Origin: Actinomyces radicidentis
Lineage (GTDB): Bacteria; Actinomycetota; Actinomycetes; Actinomycetales; Actinomycetaceae
DNA: 64,000 nucleotides
Direction: 5' to 3'
Assembly (NCBI RefSeq): GCF_001553565.1
Contig: NZ_CP014228.1
Location: 2,480,001 to 2,544,000 of the forward strand
Both the position numbers and the translations under genes were made by a program. Under the pieces are notes generated by a model, which was given only the letters and a program-made list of their open reading frames with translations, did no database searches and had not been told where the DNA came from. Below are positions 41,665 through 51,430 of the stretch, piece after piece (positions within the stretch are counted from its first letter, which is position 1; each line of letters opens with the position of its first letter).

Positions 41665-42675
41665 ATGAGCCGCCCCCTCACCGTCGCCGTCCTCGGCAAC
41701 CCGACCGCCCGCCGCGGGCACCGCGCCACCGCCTCCGCCGCCGTCGTCAGCGCCCTCGAGGACGCCGGGCACCGCGTCCTCGACATCCGCTCCACCAGCG
41801 GCGCCGAGGCCGGGCGCGCCGCCCGCCGCCTCGTCCATGAGCGCCCCGGGGGCGATCGGCCCGACGCCCTCGTCGTCGTCGGCGGCGACGGCATGGTCCA
41901 CCTGGGCGTGGGCGCCGTCGCCAGCACCGCCACGCCCCTCGGGATCGTCCCCAACGGCACGGGCAACGACGCCGCCCGCCACCTCGGCATCCCGTACCGC
42001 GACCCCGAGGCCGCGACCCGGCTCCTCCTGGGCGAGCTGGCCGACCTGCGTGACGGCCGCCGGCCCGGCGCCGTCGACGCCATCCGCATGACCCGCCCCG
42101 CCGGCCCGCGCTTCGCCGGGCTCCCCTCCGTCGGGACCGAGGACGCCTGGGCCCTCGCCGTCGTCTCCGCCGGGCTCGACGCCGCCGTCAACGCCCGTGC
42201 GAACGCGACCTCCTGGCCGCGCGGCGAGGCCCGCTACCTGCGCGCCATCGCCCATGAGGCGCGGCGCGTGCGCCCGTACGGCTACCGCGTCACCACCGAG
42301 GCCGGCACCTGGGAGGGGCCCGCGCTCCTCATGGTCGCCGCCAACACCTCCTGCATCGGCGGCGGCATCCGCATCGCGCCGACGGCCAGCGCCGTCGACG
42401 GGCAGCTCGAGCTGCTGCGCCTCGACCCCGTCGGCCCGCTCGGGCTCGGCCCCCACCTGGTCCGCCTCGCCCGAGGCCGACACCTCGAGCACGAGGGCGT
42501 CACCTGCTGGCGCAGCCGCTGGGCCACCATCGAGGCCCTCACGCCCTCGCCCGGGCGCTGGCGCCGCCCGCCACTGCCGATGGCTGACGGCGAGCCCCTG
42601 GCGGACCTGCCCCTGCACCTCGAGGCCGTGCCCGGGGCCCTGGGTCTCCTGGCCCAGGCGCGCCCAGGGCGCTGA
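41665..42675 (+). CDS. diacylglycerol kinase-family lipid kinase
   Basis: The 336-residue protein belongs to the DagK/YegS catalytic family, which phosphorylates lipid hydroxyls. LVVVGGDGMVHLGVGAVASTATPLGIVPNGTGNDAARHLGIP contains both glycine-rich nucleotide motifs (GGDG and PNGTGND). The C-terminal beta domain follows from about residue 130, with SAGLDAAVNARAN and a GGGIRIAPTASAVDGQLELL metal-site region. In Actinobacteria such enzymes are proposed to make phosphatidic acid or glycosylated lipid precursors; the exact substrate is not shown. It is inserted between tatC and helY, which are adjacent in mycobacteria. Confidence 0.9.
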   Translation: MSRPLTVAVLGNPTARRGHRATASAAVVSALEDAGHRVLDIRSTSGAEAGRAARRLVHERPGGDRPDALVVVGGDGMVHLGVGAVASTATPLGIVPNGTGNDAARHLGIPYRDPEAATRLLLGELADLRDGRRPGAVDAIRMTRPAGPRFAGLPSVGTEDAWALAVVSAGLDAAVNARANATSWPRGEARYLRAIAHEARRVRPYGYRVTTEAGTWEGPALLMVAANTSCIGGGIRIAPTASAVDGQLELLRLDPVGPLGLGPHLVRLARGRHLEHEGVTCWRSRWATIEALTPSPGRWRRPPLPMADGEPLADLPLHLEAVPGALGLLAQARPGR

Positions 42676-42809
42676 GGGCTCCCGGGCGGCCTCGACGCCG
42701 GCGTCTGGCAACGGTCCGGTGCCGACCGTCGACGCCGCCGGAGGGCTGAGCCGCTTGCGCTGTGCGCGCAGCACCCGGCCGCTGCCGGGAGCCCCGACCG
42801 CCTCGCACG

Positions 42810-42815
42810 TAGGGT
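42810..42815 (+). promoter_or_regulatory. -10 box of a leaderless promoter for the helicase gene
   Basis: TAGGGT is followed by six bases and the ATG at 42822. Confidence 0.55.
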
Positions 42816-42821
42816 GGCGCC

Positions 42822-45773
42822 ATGAGCTCGCCCGCAGAACGCTTCGCGGCCGCACGACGTCGGCAGGCCGCCTCCCGGACCGAGCTGGCGCGCTTCGCCA
42901 CGCAGTTCGACTTCCCCCTCGACGACTTCCAGGTGGCCGGGTGCGAGGCCCTCGAGCGCGGCGAGGGCGTCCTCGTCGCCGCCCCCACCGGCGCCGGCAA
43001 GACCATCGTCGGCGAGTTCGCCGTGCACCTGGCCCTGGCCAAGGGGCTCAAGGCCTTCTACACGACGCCCATCAAGGCCCTGTCCAACCAGAAGTACCTC
43101 GACCTCGTCGCCCGGCACGGCGCGGAGAGAGTCGGGCTCCTCACCGGCGACACCTCCGTCAACCCGCACGCCGACGTCATCGTCATGACGACCGAGGTGC
43201 TGCGCAACATGCTCTACTCGGGCTCCCGTGACCTCGAGCGACTCGGCTTCGTCGTCATGGACGAGGTCCACTACCTCGCCGACCGCTTCCGCGGACCCGT
43301 CTGGGAGGAGGTCATCATCCACCTCGCCCCCGAGGTCCAGGTGGTCTCCCTGTCCGCGACCGTCTCCAACGCCGAGGAGTTCGGCGACTGGCTCGGGCAC
43401 GTGCGCGGCCGCACCGCCGTCGTCGTCTCCGAGCACCGGCCCGTGCCTCTCACCCAGCACATGATGGTGGGGCGACTCCTCCTCGACGTCCACTCGGTCC
43501 CCGTCGCCATCGAGGACGCCGACTCCGAGAAGCAGCTCGCCGCGCAGCCGCCCCTCAACCCCGACCTGCTCAAGGCCGTGCGCAACGCACGTCGCGCGGC
43601 GGCGGGGGAGTCCGGCCCCTCGAAGACCTCGCGCGCCTCCCAGGGCGGGGGCGGTCACCGCCAGCCCTGGAAGCGCGGCGCCTCCGGGCGCGGGCGCGCA
43701 CCGCGCCGCGGGGCCGACGGCGCCCGCACCGCCCGACTGCGCCCGCCCTCGCGCGGCACCGTCATCCACGCCCTGGAGGATGCCCGCCTCCTGCCGGCGA
43801 TCGTCTTCGTCTTCTCCCGCAACGGCTGCGAGCAGGCCGTCCGCCAGGCCGTCGAGTCCGGCGTCGACCTCACCACCGAGGAGGAGTCGCGGCGCATCCG
43901 CGAGGTCATCGACCGCCGCACCGCGGAGATCCCCGCCGGCGACCTCGGCGTCCTCGGCTTCCGTTCCTGGGCCCACGCCCTCGAGCGCGGCGTCGCCGCC
44001 CACCACGCCGGCCTCCTGCCCGTCTTCAAGGAGACCGTCGAGGAGCTCTTCTCCGCGGGCCTCGTCAAGGTCGTCTACGCGACGGAGACCCTTGCGCTCG
44101 GCATCAACATGCCGGCCCGCACCGTCGTGCTCGAGTCCTTGCGCAAGTGGAACGGCTCCGCGCACGTCACTCTCACGCCGGGGGAGTACACCCAGCTCAC
44201 CGGCCGCGCCGGCCGCCGCGGCATCGACGTCGAGGGCCACGCCGTCGTCCTCGCCGCCGACGACGTCGAGCCAGCCTTCGTCTCCTCCCTCGCCTCCCGG
44301 CGCACCTACCCGCTTGTGTCCGCCTTCCGCCCCACCTACAACATGGCCGTCAACCTCCTGGGGCGCACGAGCCGGGCGCGCGCCCGAGAGGTCCTCGAGT
44401 CCTCCTTCGCCCAGTACCAGGCCGACCGCGGCGTCGTCGAGCTGGCCGCGGAGGCCCGCCGCAAGCGCCGCTCGCTCGCCGGTCTCGAGGAGCAGATGAG
44501 CTGCCGCCTGGGAGACTTCCGGGAGTACGCGCTGCTCCGCCAGCGCATCACCGACGCGGAGGCGGACCTCTCCCGCGAGAAGCGCGAGGCCCGCCGCGCC
44601 ACGGCCAGCCGGGAGATGACGGGCCTGCACCGCGGCGACGTCGTCGTCTACCGCAAGGGCCGGCGCCAGAAGCACGGCGTGGTCCTGTCCGTGGGGGAGG
44701 ACCGCCAGGGCACGCCCGCCCTCACGGTCCTCGGCGAGGACTCCCGCGTCCTCACCCTCACCCCGGACACCGCCCCCGACGGCGTCATGCGCGTCGGCTC
44801 GATGCGGGTGGTCGGGAGCGTGGACGTGCGCCGCCCCAAGGACCGCGACCGCCTCGTCGGCCGGCTCATCGACGCCATCCGCTCCGGGGACCTCGACGGC
44901 TCCGCCACCCGGCAGCGGCGCCGCACCCGCGGCGGCAAGCCGATCGAGGGGGCGGCCGACAGGACCGAGCCCGCGCTCACCGCCGCGGAGCGCGTCGAGG
45001 CGCTTCGCCACGAGATGCGCTCCCACCCCTGCCACGCCTGCCCCGACCGGGAGGAGCACGCCCGCACCGGCCGCAAGTGGGCCAAGGCGGCCGCCGAGGT
45101 CGAGCGCCTCACCGCGCGCATCGAGACGCGCACCGGCACCATCGCCCGCCAGTTCGACGCCGTCTGCCAGGTCCTCCTCGAGCTCGGCTACCTCGAGCCC
45201 GTCGACCGCGGGTACCCCGAGCGCGAGCTGCGCGTCACCGACGCCGGGCGCGTCCTCGCCCGCGTCTACGCCGAGCGCGACCTCCTCGTCGCCGAGTGCC
45301 TGCGCCGGGGGACCTGGTCCGGCCTGGGCCCGGAGGAGCTCGCCGGCGCCGTCTCGGGCTGCGTCTACGAGCCGCGCCTCACCGCGCAGTCCATCGGTCT
45401 GCCCGTCTCACCGGGCTCGCGCCTCGGCGCCGTCCTGCGCGAGGAGCTGAGCCTGTCGCGGCGCATCAACGACCTCGAGTCCCTGGCCCGCATCGAGCCG
45501 ACCCGCGGCGCCGAGCCCGCGCTCGCCGGCGCTGTCCAGGCCTGGTGCGAGGGAGCCGAGCTCGCCGAGGTCCTCGACGCCACCGAGCTCACGGCCGGCG
45601 ACTTCGTGCGCTGGTGCAAGCAGCTCCTCGACGTCCTCGGCCAGCTCGCCACGATCACGCCCGCCCGGGACGCCGACGCCGAGACCGCGCGCGAGCTGAC
45701 CCGGCTGTCGATGACGGCGGCGGAGGGCGTCATGGGCGTGAGCCGCGGCGTCGTCGCCTGGTCCGCCGTCTGA
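42822..45773 (+). CDS. helY: Ski2/Mtr4-like DEAD/DEAH-box helicase (HelY)
   Basis: This 983-residue superfamily 2 RNA helicase is the HelY type that follows tatC in mycobacteria. The helicase core has APTGAGKT with Lys60 (Walker A), TTEVLRNML, DEVH at 147-150 (Walker B), SLSATVSN (motif III), VVYATETLALGINMPAR (motif V) and QLTGRAGRRGID (motif VI). A Gly/Arg-rich insert of about 50 residues lies near 265-310. The C-terminal half is the DSHCT (Ski2-type) region with a CHACPDREEH cysteine/histidine stretch. Such helicases are thought to act in RNA turnover; the substrate is unproven. Confidence 0.93.
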   Translation: MSSPAERFAAARRRQAASRTELARFATQFDFPLDDFQVAGCEALERGEGVLVAAPTGAGKTIVGEFAVHLALAKGLKAFYTTPIKALSNQKYLDLVARHGAERVGLLTGDTSVNPHADVIVMTTEVLRNMLYSGSRDLERLGFVVMDEVHYLADRFRGPVWEEVIIHLAPEVQVVSLSATVSNAEEFGDWLGHVRGRTAVVVSEHRPVPLTQHMMVGRLLLDVHSVPVAIEDADSEKQLAAQPPLNPDLLKAVRNARRAAAGESGPSKTSRASQGGGGHRQPWKRGASGRGRAPRRGADGARTARLRPPSRGTVIHALEDARLLPAIVFVFSRNGCEQAVRQAVESGVDLTTEEESRRIREVIDRRTAEIPAGDLGVLGFRSWAHALERGVAAHHAGLLPVFKETVEELFSAGLVKVVYATETLALGINMPARTVVLESLRKWNGSAHVTLTPGEYTQLTGRAGRRGIDVEGHAVVLAADDVEPAFVSSLASRRTYPLVSAFRPTYNMAVNLLGRTSRARAREVLESSFAQYQADRGVVELAAEARRKRRSLAGLEEQMSCRLGDFREYALLRQRITDAEADLSREKREARRATASREMTGLHRGDVVVYRKGRRQKHGVVLSVGEDRQGTPALTVLGEDSRVLTLTPDTAPDGVMRVGSMRVVGSVDVRRPKDRDRLVGRLIDAIRSGDLDGSATRQRRRTRGGKPIEGAADRTEPALTAAERVEALRHEMRSHPCHACPDREEHARTGRKWAKAAAEVERLTARIETRTGTIARQFDAVCQVLLELGYLEPVDRGYPERELRVTDAGRVLARVYAERDLLVAECLRRGTWSGLGPEELAGAVSGCVYEPRLTAQSIGLPVSPGSRLGAVLREELSLSRRINDLESLARIEPTRGAEPALAGAVQAWCEGAELAEVLDATELTAGDFVRWCKQLLDVLGQLATITPARDADAETARELTRLSMTAAEGVMGVSRGVVAWSAV

Positions 45774-45935
45774 GCGACGGCGCGGCCGTGACCGGCGGTG
45801 GCAGGTCGACGGCGCCTCCCGTCGGGCGGGTTCCGTCCCAAGCGGCGCGGCCCGCCGGACGCGGCCACAGGGACCGCTATCGTCGCTCACGCGGCCCGTC
45901 CCCTCCGACCGCACGGATCCGACCCCCAGGAACGC

Positions 45936-46841
45936 ATGTCCGGCTTCTTCGCCCTCCTCGACGACATCGCCACGCTCGCCAAGCTGACGATGTCGACGCT
46001 CGACGACACCGCCGGCATGGCCGTCAAGACCTCCGCGAAGGTCTCGGCCGCCGCCGTCGACGACGTCGCCGCGACGCCCCAGTACGTCACCGGCATCACG
46101 CCGGACCGCGAGATCCCGATCATCAAGAAGATCACGCTCGGGTCCTTGCGCAACAAGCTGCTCATCATCCTGCCGGTCGCGCTCATCCTCTCCGCCGTCG
46201 CCCCCGCCCTGCTCCCGGTCGCCCTCGTCGTCGGCGGCTCCTACCTCTGCTTCGAGGGCGGCGAGAAGATCCTCGAACGGCTCACCGGCGGCGAGGAGCA
46301 CGTCGAGGAGGCGCGGGCCCCGCAGGACGAGGCCTCGACCGTCAGCGCCGCCGTGCGCACCGACTTCGTCCTCTCCACCGAGATCATGCTGCTCGCGCTC
46401 GCCGAGGTGTCGGGGGAGTCCTCGCTGCGGCGCGTCATCATCCTCGTCATCATCGCCTTCCTCCTCACCTTCGCCGTCTACGGGCTGGTCGGCGCCCTCA
46501 TCAAGCTCGACGACCTCGGCATCCGCCTGGCGGAGCGCGGGCGAACCAGCGGCGCCCGCTCGCTCGGCCGCGGGATCGTGCGCTCCGCGCCCGGGATCTT
46601 CACCGTCATCGGGGTCATCGGCACGGTCGCCATGCTCTGGGTCGGCGGGCACATCCTCGCCACCAACCTCGCGAAGCTCGGCTTCGAGCCGCTCCACCAC
46701 GCCATCGCGTGGGCCGAGGAGCTCAGTGAGAACGGCGCGCTCTCCTGGATCGCCGGGACCGGCGCCGCCTGCGTCATCGGCACCGCGATCGGCCTCGTCC
46801 TCGCCGGCGGCGTCGCCCTGTTCCATCGCCTGTCCGACTGA
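45936..46841 (+). CDS. DUF808 family inner-membrane protein
   Basis: The 301-residue protein is a DUF808 (YedI-like) membrane protein of unknown function. MSGFFALLDDIATLAKLTM at the N terminus and DDVAATPQYVTGITPDREIPII are family signatures. Membrane segments lie near 70-100, 165-190, 220-245 and 270-295. ATG at 45936 is chosen because the family sequence starts there with CAGGA upstream; in-frame codons before it are Arg/Pro-rich and unlike a gene. It ends two bases before lnt and may share its transcript. Confidence 0.88.
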   Translation: MSGFFALLDDIATLAKLTMSTLDDTAGMAVKTSAKVSAAAVDDVAATPQYVTGITPDREIPIIKKITLGSLRNKLLIILPVALILSAVAPALLPVALVVGGSYLCFEGGEKILERLTGGEEHVEEARAPQDEASTVSAAVRTDFVLSTEIMLLALAEVSGESSLRRVIILVIIAFLLTFAVYGLVGALIKLDDLGIRLAERGRTSGARSLGRGIVRSAPGIFTVIGVIGTVAMLWVGGHILATNLAKLGFEPLHHAIAWAEELSENGALSWIAGTGAACVIGTAIGLVLAGGVALFHRLSD

Positions 46842-46843
46842 CC

Positions 46844-48622
46844 ATGGCCGGCACCTCGCGCTCCCGCGCCCCGGCCCGGGGAGGGGTGCACCAGGCGCGG
46901 CCCGCGCAGCGCGGGAAGGTCGCCGCGCGCTCGCCGCGCGGCGCGCGGACGAGCACCGGCGGCAGCGGCGGCGCGCGCCGCACCGGCGCCGGAACCGCTC
47001 GCAGGGGCCGCGGGGGAGGCGCACGCTCCGGCAGGGGCGCGGTGTCCGCGCCCCTGAGCGCCCGCTCCCGCGGACGCCGTCTCCTCCTCGCGCTCCTCGT
47101 GACCGGCGCCGGCCTCGCCGTCTCCACCGCCTTCCCACCCGTGGGCGCCTGGTGGGCCGCCGTCCTCGGCGTCGCGCTCCTCGAGCTCGTCCTCACCCGG
47201 CGCAGCGGCTGGGCGGGCGCCGGCCTCGGCCTCCTCTTCGGCGCGGGCGTGTTCACGCCCCTCCTGCAGTTCACGGCGGACGCCATGGGCAACCCGCTGG
47301 GCTGGGCCGCCCTGACCGTCGTCGAGTCCCTTTACCTCGCCGCCCTCGGGGCGGGATGGGCCCTCGCGAGCCGCCTGCCCGCCCTCAGCACCGGCCGGCG
47401 CCCCGCCGTCGCCAGAGTCCTCGGCTTCACCGTCCTGTGGTGCGGCGTTGAGGAGCTGCGCTCGACCTGGCCCTGGGGCGGCTTCCCCTTCGGACGGCTC
47501 GCCTTCGCCATGGCCGACGCCCCCGCCCTGTCCTTCGCAGCCTACGGCGGCTCCGTCGGCCTGACCGCCCTCGTCGCCCTCGCCGCGGCCTGCCTGGCGG
47601 AGGCCGTCCTGCAGGTGCGCAGCGGCAACGGCCTCGTCGGAGCACCGACCGCCGTCATCGCCGCCTGCGCCGTCGTCCTCGCGCCCCTCGCGCTGCCCAT
47701 CGCCGCCGGCGCCCAGGACGGGACGATCCGCGTCGGCGCCGTCCAGGGGAACGTCGCCCAGGGCGACTCTTCCTTCGCCAAGGCCCTCGAGGTCACCGCC
47801 AACCACGCCGAGGCCACGGAGAAGCTCGCCGAGGCCACCGGGGCCGGCACCCTCGACATGGTCGTGTGGCCCGAGAACGCCGCCGACCGCGACCCCCGCA
47901 CGGACTCCGCCGCCGCGCTCCTCGTCGAGCAGGCGGCCCAGGCCGTCCGGGCCCCGGTCCTCGTCGGCGCCGTCCCCTACGCGGACGGCGTCCGCTGGAA
48001 CGACGAGGTGGTCTGGACCCCAGGTCAGGGCGCCGGCGCCTACTACCGCAAGCACCGCCCCGTTCCCTTCGGCGAGTACGTGCCCCTGCGCTCCTGGCTG
48101 CGGCGCATCACGACGCAGGTGGACCGCATCGGCACGGACATGCTCCCGGGAACCGGACCGACGACGCTCACGGTGCACGCCGCCGTCCGCGACGAGGACG
48201 TCACCCTCGCCATGGGTATCTGCTTCGAGGTCGCCTACGACGACACCCTGCGCTCCGGCGTCGACGGTGGGGGCGAGGCCATCATCATCCCGACCAACAA
48301 CGCCTCCTTCGGACGGTCCTCCGAGGCCGCGCAGCAGCTCGCCCAGGGCCGCGTCCAGGCCGTCGTCCACGGCCGTAGCGTCGTCCAGGTCTCCACCGTC
48401 GGCATCACCGCGATCATCAGTCCCAAGGGCACCGTCCTGCAGGAGACCGAGCCCTACACGCAGGCCTCGCTGGTCGCCGACGTCGACCTGCGCACCTCGC
48501 GCACCGTCGCCGACGTGATCGGACCGTGGCCCGGAATCATCCTCGAGGCGGGGGCCGCCGCCCTGGTCCTCGCGGGTATCGTGGGCGCGTTCCGAGCCCG
48601 CGGCTCGCGCCGTCGGCGCTGA
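46844..48622 (+). CDS. lnt: apolipoprotein N-acyltransferase
   Basis: Lnt adds the third acyl chain to the N-terminal cysteine of lipoproteins on the outer face of the membrane. The 592-residue protein begins with about 75 basic, Gly/Arg-rich cytoplasmic residues, then about six membrane segments, then the nitrilase-like catalytic domain. The catalytic triad is in place: Glu344 (VVWPENA), Lys403 (YYRKHRPVPFGEYVP) and Cys460 (GICFEVAY). A final membrane segment lies at about 560-585. In M. tuberculosis this domain is fused to the mannosyltransferase Ppm1; here the two are separate genes 30 bases apart. Confidence 0.95.
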   Translation: MAGTSRSRAPARGGVHQARPAQRGKVAARSPRGARTSTGGSGGARRTGAGTARRGRGGGARSGRGAVSAPLSARSRGRRLLLALLVTGAGLAVSTAFPPVGAWWAAVLGVALLELVLTRRSGWAGAGLGLLFGAGVFTPLLQFTADAMGNPLGWAALTVVESLYLAALGAGWALASRLPALSTGRRPAVARVLGFTVLWCGVEELRSTWPWGGFPFGRLAFAMADAPALSFAAYGGSVGLTALVALAAACLAEAVLQVRSGNGLVGAPTAVIAACAVVLAPLALPIAAGAQDGTIRVGAVQGNVAQGDSSFAKALEVTANHAEATEKLAEATGAGTLDMVVWPENAADRDPRTDSAAALLVEQAAQAVRAPVLVGAVPYADGVRWNDEVVWTPGQGAGAYYRKHRPVPFGEYVPLRSWLRRITTQVDRIGTDMLPGTGPTTLTVHAAVRDEDVTLAMGICFEVAYDDTLRSGVDGGGEAIIIPTNNASFGRSSEAAQQLAQGRVQAVVHGRSVVQVSTVGITAIISPKGTVLQETEPYTQASLVADVDLRTSRTVADVIGPWPGIILEAGAAALVLAGIVGAFRARGSRRRR

Positions 48623-48652
48623 CCGCACCACCGACCCAGCAGAGGAAGCCCC

Positions 48653-49438
48653 GTGAAGGCACTCGTCGTCATCCCCACCTACAACGAGATCGAGTCCCTG
48701 CCTGGCGCCCTGGACCGCGTGCGCGCCGCCGTCCCGACCGCGCACGTCCTCGTCGTCGACGACTCCTCCCCGGACGGCACCGGCGAGCTCGCCGACGAGC
48801 GCGCCGCGGCCGACGAGCAGGTCCACGTCCTGCACCGCTCCGAGAAGAACGGACTCGGCCCCGCCTACCTCGCCGGCTTCTCCTGGGCCCTGGAGAACGA
48901 CTACGAGCTCGTCATCGAGATGGACGCCGACGGCTCCCACCGCGCCGAGGACCTCGCCCTCCTCGTCCAGCGAGCCGAGATGGCTGACCACCCCGACCTC
49001 GTCATCGGCTCCCGCTGGGTCTCCGGCGGCGCCACGCCGGGCTGGGACGTCAAGCGCGTCGCCCTGTCCCGCGCCGGCAACCTCTACATCTCGGAGATGC
49101 TCGGCATGCGCGTCAAGGACTCCACCGCCGGCTTCCGCGTCTACCGCGCCGACCTCCTGCGCCGCATCGACCTGGACGACGTCGAGGCCCTCGGTTACGG
49201 CTTCCAGGTCAACATGACCAAGATCGTCGACGAGGCCGGCGGCCGCATCGTCGAGATGCCCATCACCTTCATCGAGCGGGAGGCCGGCGAGTCCAAGCTC
49301 GACGGCGGGATCTTCACCGAGGAGCTTGCCCTCGTCACCCGCTGGGGCCTCGCCAAGCGCGGCGGCCAGCTCGCCGAGGCCGGCCGCAAGGGCCTGGAGG
49401 AGATCAAGCGCCTGCGCGAGGAGCGCCGCGGGCACTGA
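48653..49438 (+). CDS. ppm1: polyprenol monophosphomannose synthase
   Basis: This family 2 glycosyltransferase moves mannose from GDP-mannose to polyprenyl phosphate, giving the donor for mannosylated cell-envelope lipids and proteins. The 261-residue protein has LVVIPTYNEIESLPGAL, HVLVVDDSSPDGTGELAD (nucleotide-binding Asp pair), YELVIEMDADGSH (metal-binding DAD motif) and VIGSRWVSGG. No membrane domain is present, as in the Ppm1 catalytic part. It starts at GTG 30 bases after lnt, so the pair reproduces the fused mycobacterial Lnt-Ppm1 as two chains. Confidence 0.93.
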   Translation: MKALVVIPTYNEIESLPGALDRVRAAVPTAHVLVVDDSSPDGTGELADERAAADEQVHVLHRSEKNGLGPAYLAGFSWALENDYELVIEMDADGSHRAEDLALLVQRAEMADHPDLVIGSRWVSGGATPGWDVKRVALSRAGNLYISEMLGMRVKDSTAGFRVYRADLLRRIDLDDVEALGYGFQVNMTKIVDEAGGRIVEMPITFIEREAGESKLDGGIFTEELALVTRWGLAKRGGQLAEAGRKGLEEIKRLREERRGH

Positions 49439-49515
49439 GACGGACCGCCCGCCGACGTCGGCTCGCCCTACCGGGAGGCGCCGGCGTCGGCCCCGGCGCG
49501 GTGCCGTAGAACGCA

Positions 49516-49551
49516 GGGACGCCGCCGCACCAACCGGTGCGCCGGCGTCCC
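49516..49551. terminator. bidirectional terminator between ppm1 and rbpA
   Basis: Arms 49516-49531 and 49536-49551 pair over 16 bp with one mismatch around the loop AACC. The two genes converge on it. Confidence 0.75.
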
Positions 49552-49608
49552 CTCGTCGTCAGGTGAGCGGTGCGCGCCGGCCCGTGGCGCGGGCGCGCCG
49601 TCGTCGGC

Positions 49609-49962
49609 TCAGAAGCGCTGGCGGTAGATCTCGCCGGAGCGCAGGAGCTCGAGGCGCTCGTCGAGGAGGACCTTGAGGTCGTCCATCTCGCGGCGCTCCA
49701 GGAGCATGTCCCAGTGCGTGCGGGGGGCCTTCTTGGGCTCCTCCGGCTCGGGCTCCTCCTCGCCCTTGATCGCGGCGACGTGGCCGCACTCCGGGCACTC
49801 CCAGGTCTGGGGGACCTCGGCCTCGATCGACATGGGGACGACCGTGACGTGGGCGAGCGGGCACTCGTAGGTGACGTTCTGGCGCTCGGCGAACTCGACG
49901 CCGTCCTCGGACTCCATCGACTTCGCGCCGATGGTCATGCCCCGCAGTGCGCGGTCTGCCAA
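49609..49962 (-). CDS. rbpA: RNA polymerase-binding protein RbpA
   Basis: RbpA binds the sigma factor and core RNA polymerase in Actinobacteria and stabilises the open complex. The 117-residue protein shows the basic linker LADRALRGMTIGAKSMESEDGVEF, the zinc-ribbon-like core YECPLAHVTV...TWECPECGHVA, and the C-terminal sigma-interaction part THWDMLLERREMDDLKVLLDERLELLRSG. The start is most likely the TTG at 49962: AGGAAGG lies just upstream on the minus strand and the family-wide N-terminal ADRALRG is kept. The ATG at 49938 would remove those residues. It faces ppm1, as in mycobacteria. Confidence 0.94.
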   Translation of the reverse strand: MADRALRGMTIGAKSMESEDGVEFAERQNVTYECPLAHVTVVPMSIEAEVPQTWECPECGHVAAIKGEEEPEPEEPKKAPRTHWDMLLERREMDDLKVLLDERLELLRSGEIYRQRF

Positions 49963-50214
49963 TGTGCTGCCTTCCTCGGGGGACGTGTCTGCACGGTGGT
50001 CGTCGGCCTGCGGGGAGTCCCGCGACGACGAGTCACCGACCGGCTCAACGCCCAGGTGCCCCGGAGAATTCCGTGCGACGGGCGCGCGGGCGCCGGGCGG
50101 TCGAGCTGCTCCAGCCGCCGAGTGTACCGGCTCGTGGCGGCAGGACCGTCCCGGCCAGCGGAAGGCGAGCGCCCCGAGTCTGTGAGATGACGCGCAGACC
50201 GGCATACTGCGGGC

Positions 50215-51342
50215 ATGGCTACCAAGCGCATCGGGATCCTGACCGCCGGCGGAGACGCCCCTGGACTCAACGCCGCGATCCGCGGCTTCGGCAAGGCGGC
50301 GATCCAGGAGCACGGCTGGAGGCTCATCGGCTTCCGCGACGGCATGCGCGGGCTGGCCGAGAACCGCTACACCGAGCTCGACGCCACCGCCCTGTCCGGC
50401 ATCCTCACCACCGGCGGCACCATGCTCGGCACCAGCCGCGACAAGGTCCACCGCATGGTCGTCGACGGCGAGGAGCGGGACATGATCCCGACCATCGTCG
50501 AGAACTACGAGAAGGACAAGCTCGACGCCCTCGTCTGCCTCGGCGGCGGCGGTACCGCGAAGAACGCCCGCCGGCTCATGGACGCCGGCCTCAACGTCGT
50601 CCACCTTCCCAAGACCATCGACAACGACATCGTCGAGACCGACTCCTCCTTCGGCTTCTCGACCGCCCTCGAGATCGCCACCGAGGCCGTCGACCGCCTC
50701 CACTCCACCGCGCACTCGCACCACCGCATCATCCTCACGGAGATCATGGGCCACCGCGCCGGCTGGCTCGCGCTCGGCGCGGGCATCGCCGGCGGCGCCG
50801 ACGTCATCCTCCTGCCCGAGATCCCGTACTCCGTGGACGCCATCGTCGAGAAGATCGAGCGGCGCCGCTCCCACGGCTCCACCTTCTCCGTCGTCGCCGT
50901 CGCCGAGGGCGCCCTCAACGCCGCCGACCGCCTCGAGATCGAGCACGCCGAGGCCCTCGTCAAGGACGCCTCCAGCCCCGAGGCCAAGGCCGCCGCCAAG
51001 CGCGGCGTCAAGCGCCTCGAGGCGTCCCACCGCGCCAACACCTTCACGCTGGCCTCCCAGCTCGAGGAGCGCACCGGCCTCGAGGCGCGCGTGTCGATCC
51101 TCGGTTACGTGCAGCGCGGCGGCACCCCGAACGCCGCCGACCGGCTCCTCGGCACCCGCCTCGGCGTCGCCGGGGCGACCGCGATCGCGGACGGCAGGTT
51201 CGGCGTCATGGTGGGCGACCGCGGCGCCCAGGGCACCGAGCTGGTGCCGCTGAAGAAGGTGGCCGGCAAGGTGAAGTACGTGCCCGAGGACCACGAGTGG
51301 ATCCAGGCGGCCCGCGCCGTCGGCACGGCGCTGGGCGACTGA
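50215..51342 (+). CDS. pfkA: 6-phosphofructokinase
   Basis: PfkA phosphorylates fructose 6-phosphate to the 1,6-bisphosphate in glycolysis. The 375-residue protein has [17 protein letters not shown] (nucleotide/phosphoryl site), [17 protein letters not shown] (catalytic Asp in TIDND), [11 protein letters not shown] and GYVQRGG. The loop that reads GGDG in E. coli reads GGGG here (residues 110-113): the magnesium-linked Asp103 of E. coli is replaced by Gly112, while Gly113, the residue associated with ATP rather than pyrophosphate use, is kept. The phosphoryl donor should therefore be treated as open. A CATACT box six bases before the ATG suggests a leaderless start. Confidence 0.95.
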   Translation: MATKRIGILTAGGDAPGLNAAIRGFGKAAIQEHGWRLIGFRDGMRGLAENRYTELDATALSGILTTGGTMLGTSRDKVHRMVVDGEERDMIPTIVENYEKDKLDALVCLGGGGTAKNARRLMDAGLNVVHLPKTIDNDIVETDSSFGFSTALEIATEAVDRLHSTAHSHHRIILTEIMGHRAGWLALGAGIAGGADVILLPEIPYSVDAIVEKIERRRSHGSTFSVVAVAEGALNAADRLEIEHAEALVKDASSPEAKAAAKRGVKRLEASHRANTFTLASQLEERTGLEARVSILGYVQRGGTPNAADRLLGTRLGVAGATAIADGRFGVMVGDRGAQGTELVPLKKVAGKVKYVPEDHEWIQAARAVGTALGD

Positions 51343-51383
51343 GCCCGCGTCCTCAGCAGGCTCCAGCGACCGCTAACGCGATA

Positions 51384-51421
51384 GCGGCCCCGGCACCGGC
51401 GACTGACGGTGCCGGGGCCGC
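51384..51421 (+). terminator. terminator after pfkA
   Basis: Arms 51384-51397 and 51408-51421 pair perfectly over 14 bp around a ten-base loop, followed by CCCTTTC. Confidence 0.75.
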
Positions 51422-51430
51422 CCCTTTCGC

